Origin: Maridesulfovibrio sp.
GTDB taxonomy: Bacteria; Desulfobacterota; Desulfovibrionia; Desulfovibrionales; Desulfovibrionaceae
DNA length: 64,000 bases
Assembly (NCBI RefSeq): GCF_963667685.1
Contig: NZ_OY763930.1
Span: 341,001 to 405,000 of the forward strand
Direction of reading: 5' to 3'
The notes under the pieces are model-generated. The model was not told the origin of the DNA and ran no database searches. It saw only the letters and a program-made list of their open reading frames with translations. Of this stretch, positions 17,104 through 25,129 are shown one piece after another. The number at the start of each line of letters is the position of its first letter. Position 1 is the stretch's first letter. The position numbers were made by a program, and so were the translations under genes.

Positions 17104-17475
17104 TCAATCTGGAACATGATCTTCCATTACCGCAAGAAGCTGCCCGGTCTTCTCCGCCTCTTCGATCATGCCCATTTCAGTAAACCCGCGCAACGCCTCA
17201 CGCACCACAGCTAGTCCATCTTCACGGTTTCCCGAGACAAAAAGCAACTGCCCCAGAAGCTCGCCGGCAAAACAATGTCCTTTGGACTCGCCAAGTTTCT
17301 GAAATCTGGAATAAGCTTCCATGAGCATCAATAAGGCCTGTTCCTGATTCCCGGCGGAAATCTCAAGCTTGGCAATTTCATACAGGATCTCGGCTTTTCC
17401 TTTGGCATCGCCGTTCTTCTCATACTCTGCGAGCTTCTTCTCCAGCTCGGCTCGAATGACTTCTGACTGGTCCAT
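17104..17475 (-). CDS. Small tetratricopeptide-repeat protein
   Basis: A 123-residue, all-helical cytoplasmic protein with about three TPR-like units. Examples are A-E-I-L-Y-E-I-A-K-L-E-I-S-A-G-N then A-L-L-M-L-M-E-A-Y, and a second unit ending GNREDGLAVVREAL. No enzymatic motif is present. TPRs usually bind partner proteins. The ATG at 17475 has GAGGAG 5-6 bases upstream. It diverges from degP across a 311-base gap and converges on the symporter. No function can be assigned beyond protein-protein interaction. Confidence 0.75.
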   Translation of the reverse strand: MDQSEVIRAELEKKLAEYEKNGDAKGKAEILYEIAKLEISAGNQEQALLMLMEAYSRFQKLGESKGHCFAGELLGQLLFVSGNREDGLAVVREALRGFTEMGMIEEAEKTGQLLAVMEDHVPD

Positions 17476-17708
17476 CTGTTCTCCTCAAAGAGTTACGTTA
17501 AAATAAATCTTGAATTGGCAGGTTAATTATTGATGTCCACTGCAAAGGTCAAGGCGTTGCAGAAGAGCATTTCTCTGCGGATCACCAAGGAGATCCGACC
17601 GAAATAACCGGGCTAAAGTTAAAGCGGCAGAGTATATGGATTCCGGGCCAACACGTTAATAAACCGCAGATATAACGCATATCCCTGTTTATAATCGAAC
17701 AGACACTA

Positions 17709-17736
17709 TTTACTTTTGGAAAAAGGATATTATACT
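17709..17736 (+). promoter_or_regulatory. Sigma-70-like promoter of degP
   Basis: TTTACT (17709-17714) and TATACT (17731-17736) are separated by 16 bases and lie about 50 bases before the degP ATG, which has AGGAGG upstream. The rest of the 311-base gap between the TPR gene and degP (17476-17786) shows no gene and no clear sigma-E/sigma-32-type element. Confidence 0.5.
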
Positions 17737-17786
17737 CACAAAGTGCCGCCTATCCCGTTTTCCGAGCGGCATCACGAGGAGGTTAC

Positions 17787-19232
17787 ATGAAACTTAAACG
17801 CTATATTGGATTACTTGCTCTCATCACTGTACTGATACTGCCTGTTTACGCTCAGGCTGAAGGCTTGCCATCATTTGCCGAACTGGCAAAAAAATGCGGT
17901 CCTGCTGTTGTAAACATCAACACCGTAAAAATGGTCGAAGTCTCCAACCCCATGGATGACTTTTTCAAATTCCACGGAAAAGACGGCATCAACCCTTTTG
18001 AACAGTTCTTTAAAGAATTCAACAAGAGGGGCGGGAACGGCCAGCAGCCCAAGCAAAAACGCAAAACCGGTTCTTTAGGTTCCGGATTCATCATCTCCAA
18101 AGACGGTTACGTGGTCACGAACAACCACGTTGTCGCCTCTGCAGATGAAATCACGGTAAAACTTCAGAACGACGGCCATGAATACCCGGCTAAAATTATC
18201 GGCAAGGATAAGGAAACCGACCTTGCTCTTCTCAAGATTGATGTAAAAAAAGACCTGCCCTACCTTGAATTCGCCAATTCACAAAAAGCGGAAGTTGGTG
18301 AATGGGTACTGGCTATCGGTAACCCTTTCGGTCTCGGACATACTGTGACCAAGGGGATTATCAGCGCCACCGGCCGTATCATCGGCGCGGGTCCCTTTGA
18401 CAACTTCATCCAGACCGATGCCAGCATCAACCCCGGTAACTCCGGCGGTCCGCTGATCGATCTCAAAGGACGCGTTATCGGCATCAACACAGCTATTATC
18501 GCCAGCGGACAGGGAATCGGATTTGCAATTCCCAGCAATATGGCCAAAAGCGTGATCACCCAGCTTAAAACCGACCACAAGGTCAGCCGCGGCTGGCTTG
18601 GTGTAACGATTCAGGATACTGATCCCAACACCGCCAAAGCGCTCGGTCTTGAAGATAGAACTGGTGCACTGGTCAATTCCGTAAATCCCGGTGATCCGGC
18701 AGACAAGGGCGGCATGAAAGTCGGTGACGTTATCCTCAAAATTGATGGAGATAAGGTTGACGACACAAACGACCTTCTGCGCACCATCGCGGCCCTTCCT
18801 CCGGGTAAATCCGTGAATGTGGAAGTCTGGCGCAAAGGCAGTGAAAAGAACCTACGCATCGTACTCGGTGAGCGCAATGGCAAGAACGTTGTCGCTGAAG
18901 CAGAAAAAATGTCCCCCAAGGCTGCCGAAGAAAACCTTGATGATCTCGGACTTGTAGTCCGCAAGGTAAACCGCAAGCCGGAAGCTGAATCTCTGGGACT
19001 GGATAGACCAGAAGGCCTGCTGGTTATTGAGGTAATGCAGGGAACACCGGCTGAAGACGCAGCCATTGCTGTGGGTGATGTTATTCTGGAAGCAAACCAG
19101 CACAATGTTAATTCCATTAAAGATCTTCAGAAGATAATTAACACTGAAGGAAAAAAACGCGGACTTATCATGCTACTCCTGAAACGTCAGGGACACAACA
19201 TATTCCGCACCGTTGAACTCAAAGACAAATAG
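17787..19232 (+). CDS. degP: Periplasmic serine protease/chaperone DegP/HtrA
   Basis: A 481-residue envelope quality-control protease. The signal peptide ends near QAEG (residue 25). The trypsin-like domain has His in TNNHVVAS, Asp in ETDLALLK and Ser in NPGNSGGPL. Two PDZ domains follow; the first starts around RGWLGVTIQD and contains MKVGDVILKIDG, the second contains AVGDVILEANQ. Length and two PDZ domains fit DegP/DegQ. A loop rich in Lys, Gly and Gln follows the first strand region, as in LA loops. It degrades or refolds misfolded periplasmic proteins, useful beside abundant multihaem cytochromes. A terminator and ispE follow. Confidence 0.95.
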   Translation: MKLKRYIGLLALITVLILPVYAQAEGLPSFAELAKKCGPAVVNINTVKMVEVSNPMDDFFKFHGKDGINPFEQFFKEFNKRGGNGQQPKQKRKTGSLGSGFIISKDGYVVTNNHVVASADEITVKLQNDGHEYPAKIIGKDKETDLALLKIDVKKDLPYLEFANSQKAEVGEWVLAIGNPFGLGHTVTKGIISATGRIIGAGPFDNFIQTDASINPGNSGGPLIDLKGRVIGINTAIIASGQGIGFAIPSNMAKSVITQLKTDHKVSRGWLGVTIQDTDPNTAKALGLEDRTGALVNSVNPGDPADKGGMKVGDVILKIDGDKVDDTNDLLRTIAALPPGKSVNVEVWRKGSEKNLRIVLGERNGKNVVAEAEKMSPKAAEENLDDLGLVVRKVNRKPEAESLGLDRPEGLLVIEVMQGTPAEDAAIAVGDVILEANQHNVNSIKDLQKIINTEGKKRGLIMLLLKRQGHNIFRTVELKDK

Positions 19233-19264
19233 TATCCCGACCGGTTGTTGACTCTCGAATGATT

Positions 19265-19299
19265 ACCCCCGCCCGGACTTGCGTCCTGGCGGGGGTTTA
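19265..19299 (+). terminator. Terminator-like hairpin between degP and ispE
   Basis: ACCCCCGCC (19265-19273) pairs with GGCGGGGGT (19288-19296) across a 14-base loop. Only three T residues follow, so termination may be partial. The ispE ATG lies 17 bases beyond it. Confidence 0.65.
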
Positions 19300-19315
19300 A
19301 GTTAATAGACACCCC

Positions 19316-20185
19316 ATGACAAAAACAACTCTTATTGCGCCGGCAAAGGTCAATCTTTACTTGAAAATTGTTGGTAAAAGGGAAGACGGCTATCATGAGC
19401 TGGACACCCTCTTCCATCCATATCCGGCTCTGGCTGACACTCTCGAAGTTACCGAGACCGGAAACGGATGTACAATTCATTGTGACCAATTCGACCTCCC
19501 GGCGGAAGACAATCTCATATACAAAGCGTGGGACAGATATGCGGAAGCCACCGGATTCCGGCCCGGTCTTCACATTGAGCTGACCAAGCGCACACCAACC
19601 GGTGCCGGACTGGGCGGCGGCAGTTCGGATGCCGCATCCATGCTCCGTTTTTTGAATGAACATGCAGAGAGTCCGGGCCTTGATCATGGTAGGCTTAACG
19701 CCCTTGCAGCAGGCCTTGGCGCGGATGTTCCCTTCTTTTTACTGGACGGTCCTGCATGGGCAAAAGGAATTGGTGAAATTTTATCGCCCTGTGAGGTTGA
19801 CCTTTCGGGCCTGACTGCGTTATTAGCCTGCCCGGACGTACACGTTAATACCGTATGGGCTTACAAGGCATGGTCGAAACGAGACCAATCCGCAATTTTA
19901 AAAAAATCTTGCAGCTTTTCCTTGACAACAAATCCCTGCGGTAATAATAGAACGGCCTCAAAAACAAGGATAACTTTATTCAACGATTTTGAAGAGGTTG
20001 TCCTTCCCGAATTTCCCAAAATAAGGGAAACGAAGGAATTCTTGTTGAAAAACGGAGCCTGCGGAGCTGTCATGAGTGGAAGCGGGGCAAGTCTCATTTC
20101 TTTTTTTAAAGAAAGAGAAGCAGCTGAAAAAACGGCAACCAGCTTACAAGCAATGAATGTCGACTCTGTTCTTCACACGTTTTGA
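19316..20185 (+). CDS. ispE: 4-diphosphocytidyl-2-C-methyl-D-erythritol kinase
   Basis: A 289-residue GHMP kinase of the non-mevalonate isoprenoid pathway; it phosphorylates CDP-methylerythritol with ATP. APAKVNLYLK near the N-terminus contains the catalytic Lys region. PTGAGLGGGSSDAA is the ATP-binding GHMP motif. GADVPFFL has the catalytic Asp. GSGAS near the C-terminus is the third GHMP motif. The ATG at 19316 is directly after a degP downstream hairpin, with little Shine-Dalgarno. It lies upstream of tRNA-Gln and prs, the ispE-prs-rplY-pth order seen in many bacteria. Confidence 0.95.
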   Translation: MTKTTLIAPAKVNLYLKIVGKREDGYHELDTLFHPYPALADTLEVTETGNGCTIHCDQFDLPAEDNLIYKAWDRYAEATGFRPGLHIELTKRTPTGAGLGGGSSDAASMLRFLNEHAESPGLDHGRLNALAAGLGADVPFFLLDGPAWAKGIGEILSPCEVDLSGLTALLACPDVHVNTVWAYKAWSKRDQSAILKKSCSFSLTTNPCGNNRTASKTRITLFNDFEEVVLPEFPKIRETKEFLLKNGACGAVMSGSGASLISFFKEREAAEKTATSLQAMNVDSVLHTF

Positions 20186-20221
20186 AAAATTTAATATAGT
20201 TAAAATTTGCATAATCTGTGC

Positions 20222-20297
20222 AGGGATGTCGCCAAGTTGGTAAGGCACGTGGTTTTGGTCCACGCATTCGAGGGTTCAAGTCCTTCCATCCCTGCCA
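20222..20297 (+). tRNA. tRNA-Gln (anticodon TTG)
   Basis: The 7-bp acceptor stem is AGGGATG (20222-20228) with CATCCCT (20287-20293), discriminator G, and an encoded CCA at 20295-20297. The anticodon stem CGTGG/CCACG closes the 7-base loop TTTTGGT with TTG at 20255-20257. The T loop is TTCAAGT. The TCGCC start of the D arm is typical of glutamine tRNAs. It lies between ispE and prs. Confidence 0.95.
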
Positions 20298-20337
20298 AAT
20301 TTATTTCTCTTCCCGAGAGGTCAAGTTGGAGACCGAC

Positions 20338-21282
20338 ATGAACGGTGAACTCAAGATTATCAGCGGCTCGTCAAATCTGGCGCTTTCAGAAGCAATCTGT
20401 GACCATCTCGGCAGCACACTTACTCCCTGCCTGCGTGAAAAATTCAGTGATGGTGAAATCCGGATCGAGATTCAGGATAACGTACGCGGCTGCGATGTAT
20501 TCGTAGTCCAGTCTACCTGTGATCCCGTGAACTTTCACTTCATGGAACTCTGCCTCATGCTGGACGCCCTTAAAAGAGCAAGTGCACGCCGGGTGACCGC
20601 TGTTGTTCCCTACTATGGATACGCAAGACAGGATCGCAAGGTTTCTCCCCGCGCTCCCATCAGTGCAAAACTCTGTGCCGACTGCCTGACTGTTGCAGGT
20701 ATGCAGCGTCTGGTCACCATCGACCTGCACGCAGGCCAGATTCAGGGTTTCTTCAACCTCCCGGTAGACAATATTTATGCCGCACCCGTCCTGCTGGACG
20801 AGCTGCGCACCCGTGAAGATGACATGGTCATGGTTTCCCCTGATGCAGGTGGAACCGAACGCGCCAGAGCATATGCCAAGCGCCTCAATGCCGGTCTGGC
20901 TATCGTGGATAAACGCCGCGACGCCCCCAACCAGGCAAAAGCCATGCACGTTATCGGTGAAGTAAAAGATAAAGTCTGCGTGGTCATGGACGACATGATC
21001 GATACCGCGGGCACCATGTGTCAGGCAGCCAAGGTCCTCATTGACCACGGCGCAAAAGACGTAATCGCCTGCGCAACCCACCCGGTCCTTTCCGGACCGG
21101 CTATCGACAGGCTGGCAGCAGCACCTTTCTCCGAGGTGATTGTTACCGATACCCTGCCTGTTCCCGAACACAAAATCGCTAACAGCAACGGCAAGATCAA
21201 AATTAAATCCGTTGCCGGGATTCTCGCCAAGTGCATTCACAACGTGCACTCCGAGTCATCCGTAAGCGTACTGTTCGTATAA
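20338..21282 (+). CDS. prs: Ribose-phosphate pyrophosphokinase (PRPP synthase)
   Basis: 314 residues from the ATG at 20338. An upstream in-frame extension would run through the tRNA gene and is rejected. It makes PRPP from ribose 5-phosphate and ATP for nucleotide, His, Trp and NAD synthesis. Family motifs present are KFSDGEIRIEI, YYGYARQDRK, TIDLHAGQIQGFF, SPDAGGTERAR and the PRPP-binding VMDDMIDTAGT. Length is typical of class I enzymes. It is followed by rplY after 65 bases, probably in one transcript. Confidence 0.96.
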   Translation: MNGELKIISGSSNLALSEAICDHLGSTLTPCLREKFSDGEIRIEIQDNVRGCDVFVVQSTCDPVNFHFMELCLMLDALKRASARRVTAVVPYYGYARQDRKVSPRAPISAKLCADCLTVAGMQRLVTIDLHAGQIQGFFNLPVDNIYAAPVLLDELRTREDDMVMVSPDAGGTERARAYAKRLNAGLAIVDKRRDAPNQAKAMHVIGEVKDKVCVVMDDMIDTAGTMCQAAKVLIDHGAKDVIACATHPVLSGPAIDRLAAAPFSEVIVTDTLPVPEHKIANSNGKIKIKSVAGILAKCIHNVHSESSVSVLFV

Positions 21283-21347
21283 TACGCCTATTCCCACCCT
21301 CTGCCGGTCATTTCGAGCGGCAGCAGGTTAACCATAAGGAGAAAATA

Positions 21348-21938
21348 ATGTCTGAAAAAGTTACTTTCAAAGCTGAAGTGCGTACCAAAACCGGTAAATC
21401 CGCAAACCGTCAGCTCCGCAATCAGGGCATGGTTCCCGTTGTCTTCTATTCTCAGGACGGCGAAAACATGATCCTTTCCGTTAATGAAAATGACTTTGTA
21501 AAAATGTACCGCAAGGTTGGCACTACTCGTGTTTTCAGCCTTGAAGTTGATGGCAAGACCTACGACACTCTGATCTGGAAAGTTCAGATGGACCCCGTAC
21601 GTCCCCGCCCTAACCACATCGACTTCCTCGGTGTATCCGCTGACCGTGCCCTCAAAATCGACGTTCCCGTTGTAACCGAAGGCACCGCTCCCGGTGTTAA
21701 ACTCGGTGGCCGCATGGCTATTTACCGTGAAAAACTCACCGTTGCCTGTACAGCTGCAACCATTCCTGCTGAAATCGTTGTGAACATCAACAGCATGAAT
21801 GTTGGTGATACCGTATTCGTTAATGAAATCGAACTCGGCGAAGGTGCTTCTGTTGTATATGACAGCAACTTTGCTCTTGTTCGCTGTGCTGCTGGTCGCG
21901 GTTCTTCCAAGGGCGAAGAAGGCGAAGAAGATAAATAG
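21348..21938 (+). CDS. rplY: 50S ribosomal protein L25, CTC form
   Basis: 196 residues: an N-terminal L25 domain (about 1-92, binds 5S rRNA; KTGKSANRQLRNQGMVPVVFY) followed by the TL5/CTC beta domain (LKIDVPVVTEGTAPGVKLGG). A Glu/Lys-rich tail, EEGEEDK, ends it. I use the ATG at 21348, preceded by AAGGAG; a longer frame would overlap the end of prs. The prs-rplY-pth order is conserved in many bacteria. Confidence 0.95.
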   Translation: MSEKVTFKAEVRTKTGKSANRQLRNQGMVPVVFYSQDGENMILSVNENDFVKMYRKVGTTRVFSLEVDGKTYDTLIWKVQMDPVRPRPNHIDFLGVSADRALKIDVPVVTEGTAPGVKLGGRMAIYREKLTVACTAATIPAEIVVNINSMNVGDTVFVNEIELGEGASVVYDSNFALVRCAAGRGSSKGEEGEEDK

Positions 21939-21963
21939 ATTTTTAATAGTACATTCATTTTCG

Positions 21964-21995
21964 GGCCCCGGTTTATCCGGGGCCTTTGCCGTTTT
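21964..21995 (+). terminator. Hairpin between rplY and pth, probably partial terminator
   Basis: GGCCCCGG (21964-21971) pairs with CCGGGGCC (21977-21984) around a TTTAT loop. TTT, then GCC, then TTTTT follow. The interrupted T-tract and pth start 18 bases later suggest attenuation rather than a full stop. Confidence 0.65.
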
Positions 21996-22012
21996 TAAGC
22001 AGGAAAATCACC

Positions 22013-22630
22013 ATGGAATACAAAGCACTTATAGTAGGGCTGGGTAACCCCGGACCGCAATACGCCAAAACCAGACATAATATTGGTTTCATGGCCGTAG
22101 ACGCTTTGGCTGAAATGGCTGCTTCCCGCAAAAGCATGCGCTTTAAGGAAATGGGAATTTCCGGGGATTTTGAGCTTTTCAGCGTGAATCTGGCCGGTAA
22201 CAATGTGCTTGTAACCAAGCCATTGACCTACATGAACCTCAGCGGCAAAGCTGTTGCAGCCATCTGCGGCAAATTCTCAATTCCGGTATCGGATGTATAT
22301 GTTATCCATGATGAACTTGATCTTCCATGTGGAAGAATGAAGTTCAAACAAGGCGGCGGCAACAACGGTCACCGCGGCCTTGAATCCATTCAGGAAAAAA
22401 TGGGTTCCCCTAATTTCTTCAGGATCAGGGTCGGTATTGGTCGCCCTGAATTTTCTGCACAGGTAAAAGATTATGTGCTTGAAGAATTTAATTCGCAGGA
22501 ACTTGATATAGCTGCACTTATGTCACAAGCAGCAATCAAAGGCCTGAATCTCCACTTCAGAAGAGGCCAGAGCACGGCCACCCAATTCATGAACAGCTTT
22601 GTTCCTGATCTTCCTGAAACCGAACCGTAG
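22013..22630 (+). CDS. pth: Peptidyl-tRNA hydrolase
   Basis: A 205-residue enzyme that rescues stalled translation by cleaving peptidyl-tRNA. Conserved elements are VGLGNPGPQYAKTRHNIGF with the catalytic His in RHN, KPLTYMNLSG, IHDELDLPCG with the Asp, and GGGNNGHRGLESI. The ATG at 22013 follows AGGAAAATCACC and gives the normal N-terminus MEYKALIVGLGNPG. It is the third member of the prs-rplY-pth group. Confidence 0.96.
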   Translation: MEYKALIVGLGNPGPQYAKTRHNIGFMAVDALAEMAASRKSMRFKEMGISGDFELFSVNLAGNNVLVTKPLTYMNLSGKAVAAICGKFSIPVSDVYVIHDELDLPCGRMKFKQGGGNNGHRGLESIQEKMGSPNFFRIRVGIGRPEFSAQVKDYVLEEFNSQELDIAALMSQAAIKGLNLHFRRGQSTATQFMNSFVPDLPETEP

Positions 22631-22715
22631 ACTAATTTTCACATTTCGGTTATATTAATTTTTCGCAGCATTTCCCTCTGCTGTAAATAGAAACAGAATC
22701 AGAGGGAACAAAGAA

Positions 22716-22835
22716 ATGGGAAGGGGTCCGCAAACCTGTTTTTCAGCTAGTCCTGAATTCCACAAAATCGCGCCGCCGCAAGTCGGGATTACCCCGCAAT
22801 ACAACACAGAACTTCCCAAAGCATTTCTTTTGTAA
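22716..22835 (+). CDS. Possible 39-codon small ORF upstream of carD
   Basis: An ATG at 22716 is preceded by GAGGG about 9 bases away and opens 39 codons ending TAA at 22833-22835, 16 bases before the carD start. The peptide (MGRGPQTCFSASPEF...) has no recognisable domain. An inverted repeat, TTCCCTCTG/CAGAGGGAA (22672-22708), sits just upstream and would sequester the GAGGG. It could be a leader peptide, or this may simply be untranslated leader. The evidence is weak. Confidence 0.2.
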   Translation: MGRGPQTCFSASPEFHKIAPPQVGITPQYNTELPKAFLL

Positions 22836-22851
22836 GTCCAAGGAGCCATGA

Positions 22852-23367
22852 GTGTTTGAGCTAGAACAGCTGGTTGTCTATCCTTCACAGGGTGTAGGCA
22901 AAGTAGAACGTATTGAAAGTCAGGAAATCGGCGGATCTACCGCTGAGTTTTATATTGTCCGCATCTTAAGCAACAATGTTACGCTCATGGTTCCGGTCAT
23001 GAACGCACATAATGTCGGCCTGCGTGCTGTATGCGATAAAGAAGCGGGCTTGAGCATTTTTGAATGCCTTAAGGACAGGTCAGACTTTACCGGCTACACA
23101 GGCCAGAATTGGAATAGACGCTACCGCGAATACTCCGAAAAATTAAAAAGCGGAGACCTGCAGGACGTAGCTTACGTTTTAAAAGAACTTTTCCTCATCG
23201 GACGTGATAAAGAGCTTTCTTTTGGTGAACGCCGTCTTCTGGAACAGGCGATGGGCCTGGTTTCCATGGAACTTTCCTTCGCTCTCGGCCTTGACCAGGA
23301 AGAAATCAAAGAAGAAATCAATGCATTATTCAGTGACGTTCTGGAAAAACAGGAAGAGGAATCCTGA
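22852..23367 (+). CDS. carD: CarD family transcriptional regulator
   Basis: 171 residues. The N-terminal Tudor-like RNA-polymerase-interacting domain (FELEQLVVYPSQGVGKVERI...VPVMNAHNVGLR) is followed by a helical DNA-contacting domain (WNRRYREYSEKLKSGD, RRLLEQAMGLVSMELSFALG). CarD/CdnL proteins bind the RNA polymerase beta subunit and stabilise open complexes, often at rRNA promoters. The start is GTG at 22852: AAGGAG lies 6-7 bases upstream, and a nearby ATG (22849) is out of frame and stops at once. It is followed by a weak hairpin and then rho. Confidence 0.92.
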   Translation: MFELEQLVVYPSQGVGKVERIESQEIGGSTAEFYIVRILSNNVTLMVPVMNAHNVGLRAVCDKEAGLSIFECLKDRSDFTGYTGQNWNRRYREYSEKLKSGDLQDVAYVLKELFLIGRDKELSFGERRLLEQAMGLVSMELSFALGLDQEEIKEEINALFSDVLEKQEEES

Positions 23368-23704
23368 AAATCCTGATCAAACGACTTGTCATAAACGATT
23401 CTTTCAGTTAATGCCCTATTCAGTTGCATTTTCTGGGAATGCACCTTACTCCGTGTAGGATTTTTTCAACAGCATTTCTATTTAATACAACTACAATCCG
23501 GGCTTATAAAATACCAACGTTTATTAGACAATCGTTGTTATCGAATAAGATTACAGCCTCTCAATCAGGATAATCCTGCACAAATTTCATCACGAAGTTA
23601 AAGCTAAAGCAATTTGCCATTTGCACGGCAAAGAAAAGCGTGCATTACTCTTGCTTTACATTAACTAAATTATATTTTTAAACTTTTAACTCCGGTTATA
23701 CAGT
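23368..23704. other. Intergenic region before rho
   Basis: 337 A/T-rich bases without a gene. A bulged hairpin CCTTAC/GTAGG (about 23443-23459) followed by ATTTTTTC is a weak terminator for carD. The remainder is a long untranslated leader for rho. I see no confident -10/-35 pair. A long leader is common for rho, which is often autoregulated in other bacteria, but no specific element was recognised. Confidence 0.45.
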
Positions 23705-24979
23705 ATGGGCCAAGATAAAAAAATACAAAACCTGAACCTGACTGAACTGAAACAGAAGAATATGTCAGACCTAATGGAACTGGCAGCTAAATTCAAAGTT
23801 GAAAACCCCAGCGGAATGCGGAAGCAGGAATTAATATTTTCTCTGCTTCAGGGTTGCGCAGCGCAGAACGGACAGATTTACGGTGAAGGGGTTCTGGAAG
23901 TACTCCCCGACGGATTCGGCTTTCTGCGTTCCCCCACTTACAGCTACATGCCCGGACCGGACGACATCTACGTTTCTCCATCACAGATCAGGAGATTCGG
24001 TCTGCGAAAAGGGGACATTATCTCCGGCCAGATTCGCCCCCCAAAAGAAGGTGAACGTTACTTTGCCCTACTCAGGGTGAACGAAATAGGTCTTGAATCC
24101 CCAGAACATTCCAGAAATCTGGTTCTCTTTGACAACCTGACCCCCGTATACCCGGACAACCGTTTCAAGATGGAGAACGGTCCCAAGAATTTCAGCTCCC
24201 GGGTTATCGACATTCTCTCCCCTATCGGTCGCGGACAGCGCGCCCTGCTCGTAGCTCCTCCACGCACCGGTAAAACCATGATGTTGCAAAACATCGCCAA
24301 CTCCATCAACGCCAATCATCCTGACGTTGACCTAATTGTCCTGCTTATCGACGAACGTCCAGAAGAAGTTACCGACATGGCTCGTACAGTTAAAGCTGAA
24401 GTTGTCAGCTCAACTTTTGACGAGCCGCCGCAGCGCCACGTTCAGGTTACCGAGATGGTACTTGAAAAGGCAAAGCGTCTGGTAGAGCGCAAGCGTGACG
24501 TAGTAATCCTGCTTGACTCCATCACTCGCCTCGGTCGTGCTTACAACGCCGTCACCCCTTCCTCTGGCAGGGTTCTTTCCGGTGGTCTGGATGCCAACGC
24601 CATGCAGCGCCCCAAAAGATTTTTCGGTGCAGCCCGCAACATTGAAGAGGGCGGAAGCCTGACCATTATCGCAACCGCACTCATTGATACCGGTTCCCGC
24701 ATGGATGAAGTTATCTTTGAAGAATTCAAGGGTACCGGCAACATGGACCTCTATCTTGACCGCAAATTAGCAGAAAAACGCGTCTTCCCTGCTATCGACA
24801 TCAACCGTTCAGGTACACGTAAAGAAGAACTCCTTCTTGATGACGGCGTACTCAACAAGGTATGGATACTGCGCAAACTTCTGGCTCCCATGAACTCTAT
24901 TGATTCCATGGAATTCCTGCTTGATAAGATGAAGGGAACCAAAAACAACGATGAATTCTTCGATATGATGGGTAAATAA
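23705..24979 (+). CDS. rho: Transcription termination factor Rho
   Basis: A 424-residue hexameric RNA helicase that terminates transcription. The N-terminal helical domain ([21 protein letters not shown]) is followed by the cold-shock-like RNA-binding domain ([16 protein letters not shown]). Next is the ATPase core with Walker [20 protein letters not shown], Walker [17 protein letters not shown], the Q loop region [21 protein letters not shown], and the R loop. Length is standard. It is alone in its transcript, with its own strong terminator. Confidence 0.97.
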   Translation: MGQDKKIQNLNLTELKQKNMSDLMELAAKFKVENPSGMRKQELIFSLLQGCAAQNGQIYGEGVLEVLPDGFGFLRSPTYSYMPGPDDIYVSPSQIRRFGLRKGDIISGQIRPPKEGERYFALLRVNEIGLESPEHSRNLVLFDNLTPVYPDNRFKMENGPKNFSSRVIDILSPIGRGQRALLVAPPRTGKTMMLQNIANSINANHPDVDLIVLLIDERPEEVTDMARTVKAEVVSSTFDEPPQRHVQVTEMVLEKAKRLVERKRDVVILLDSITRLGRAYNAVTPSSGRVLSGGLDANAMQRPKRFFGAARNIEEGGSLTIIATALIDTGSRMDEVIFEEFKGTGNMDLYLDRKLAEKRVFPAIDINRSGTRKEELLLDDGVLNKVWILRKLLAPMNSIDSMEFLLDKMKGTKNNDEFFDMMGK

Positions 24980-25005
24980 ACTATCCACCCTAAATTAGTA
25001 TCTTC

Positions 25006-25036
25006 AACCCCGCGAATCATGTTCGCGGGGTTTTCT
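25006..25036 (+). terminator. Rho-independent terminator of rho
   Basis: AACCCCGCGAA (25006-25016) pairs with TTCGCGGGGTT (25022-25032) around a 5-base loop; TTTTCTTTTT follows. Confidence 0.9.
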
Positions 25037-25129
25037 TTTTGCTTCCTTTCTTTACAACCTTCAATTCAAAACTTACTCTCTTCCATGTAAACATAAATAA
25101 ACAGCAACATAATAAATTTAGTAACGACT

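Noticed and set aside
20218-20337. Upstream extension of prs
   Set aside because: It would translate through the tRNA-Gln gene; the ATG at 20338 gives the normal N-terminus.
20386-21249. 287-codon minus-strand frame inside prs
   Set aside because: It is antisense to the conserved PRPP synthase, has no domain, and has no ribosome-binding site.
21231-21347. Upstream extension of rplY overlapping prs
   Set aside because: The ATG at 21348 has AAGGAG and gives the expected L25 start.
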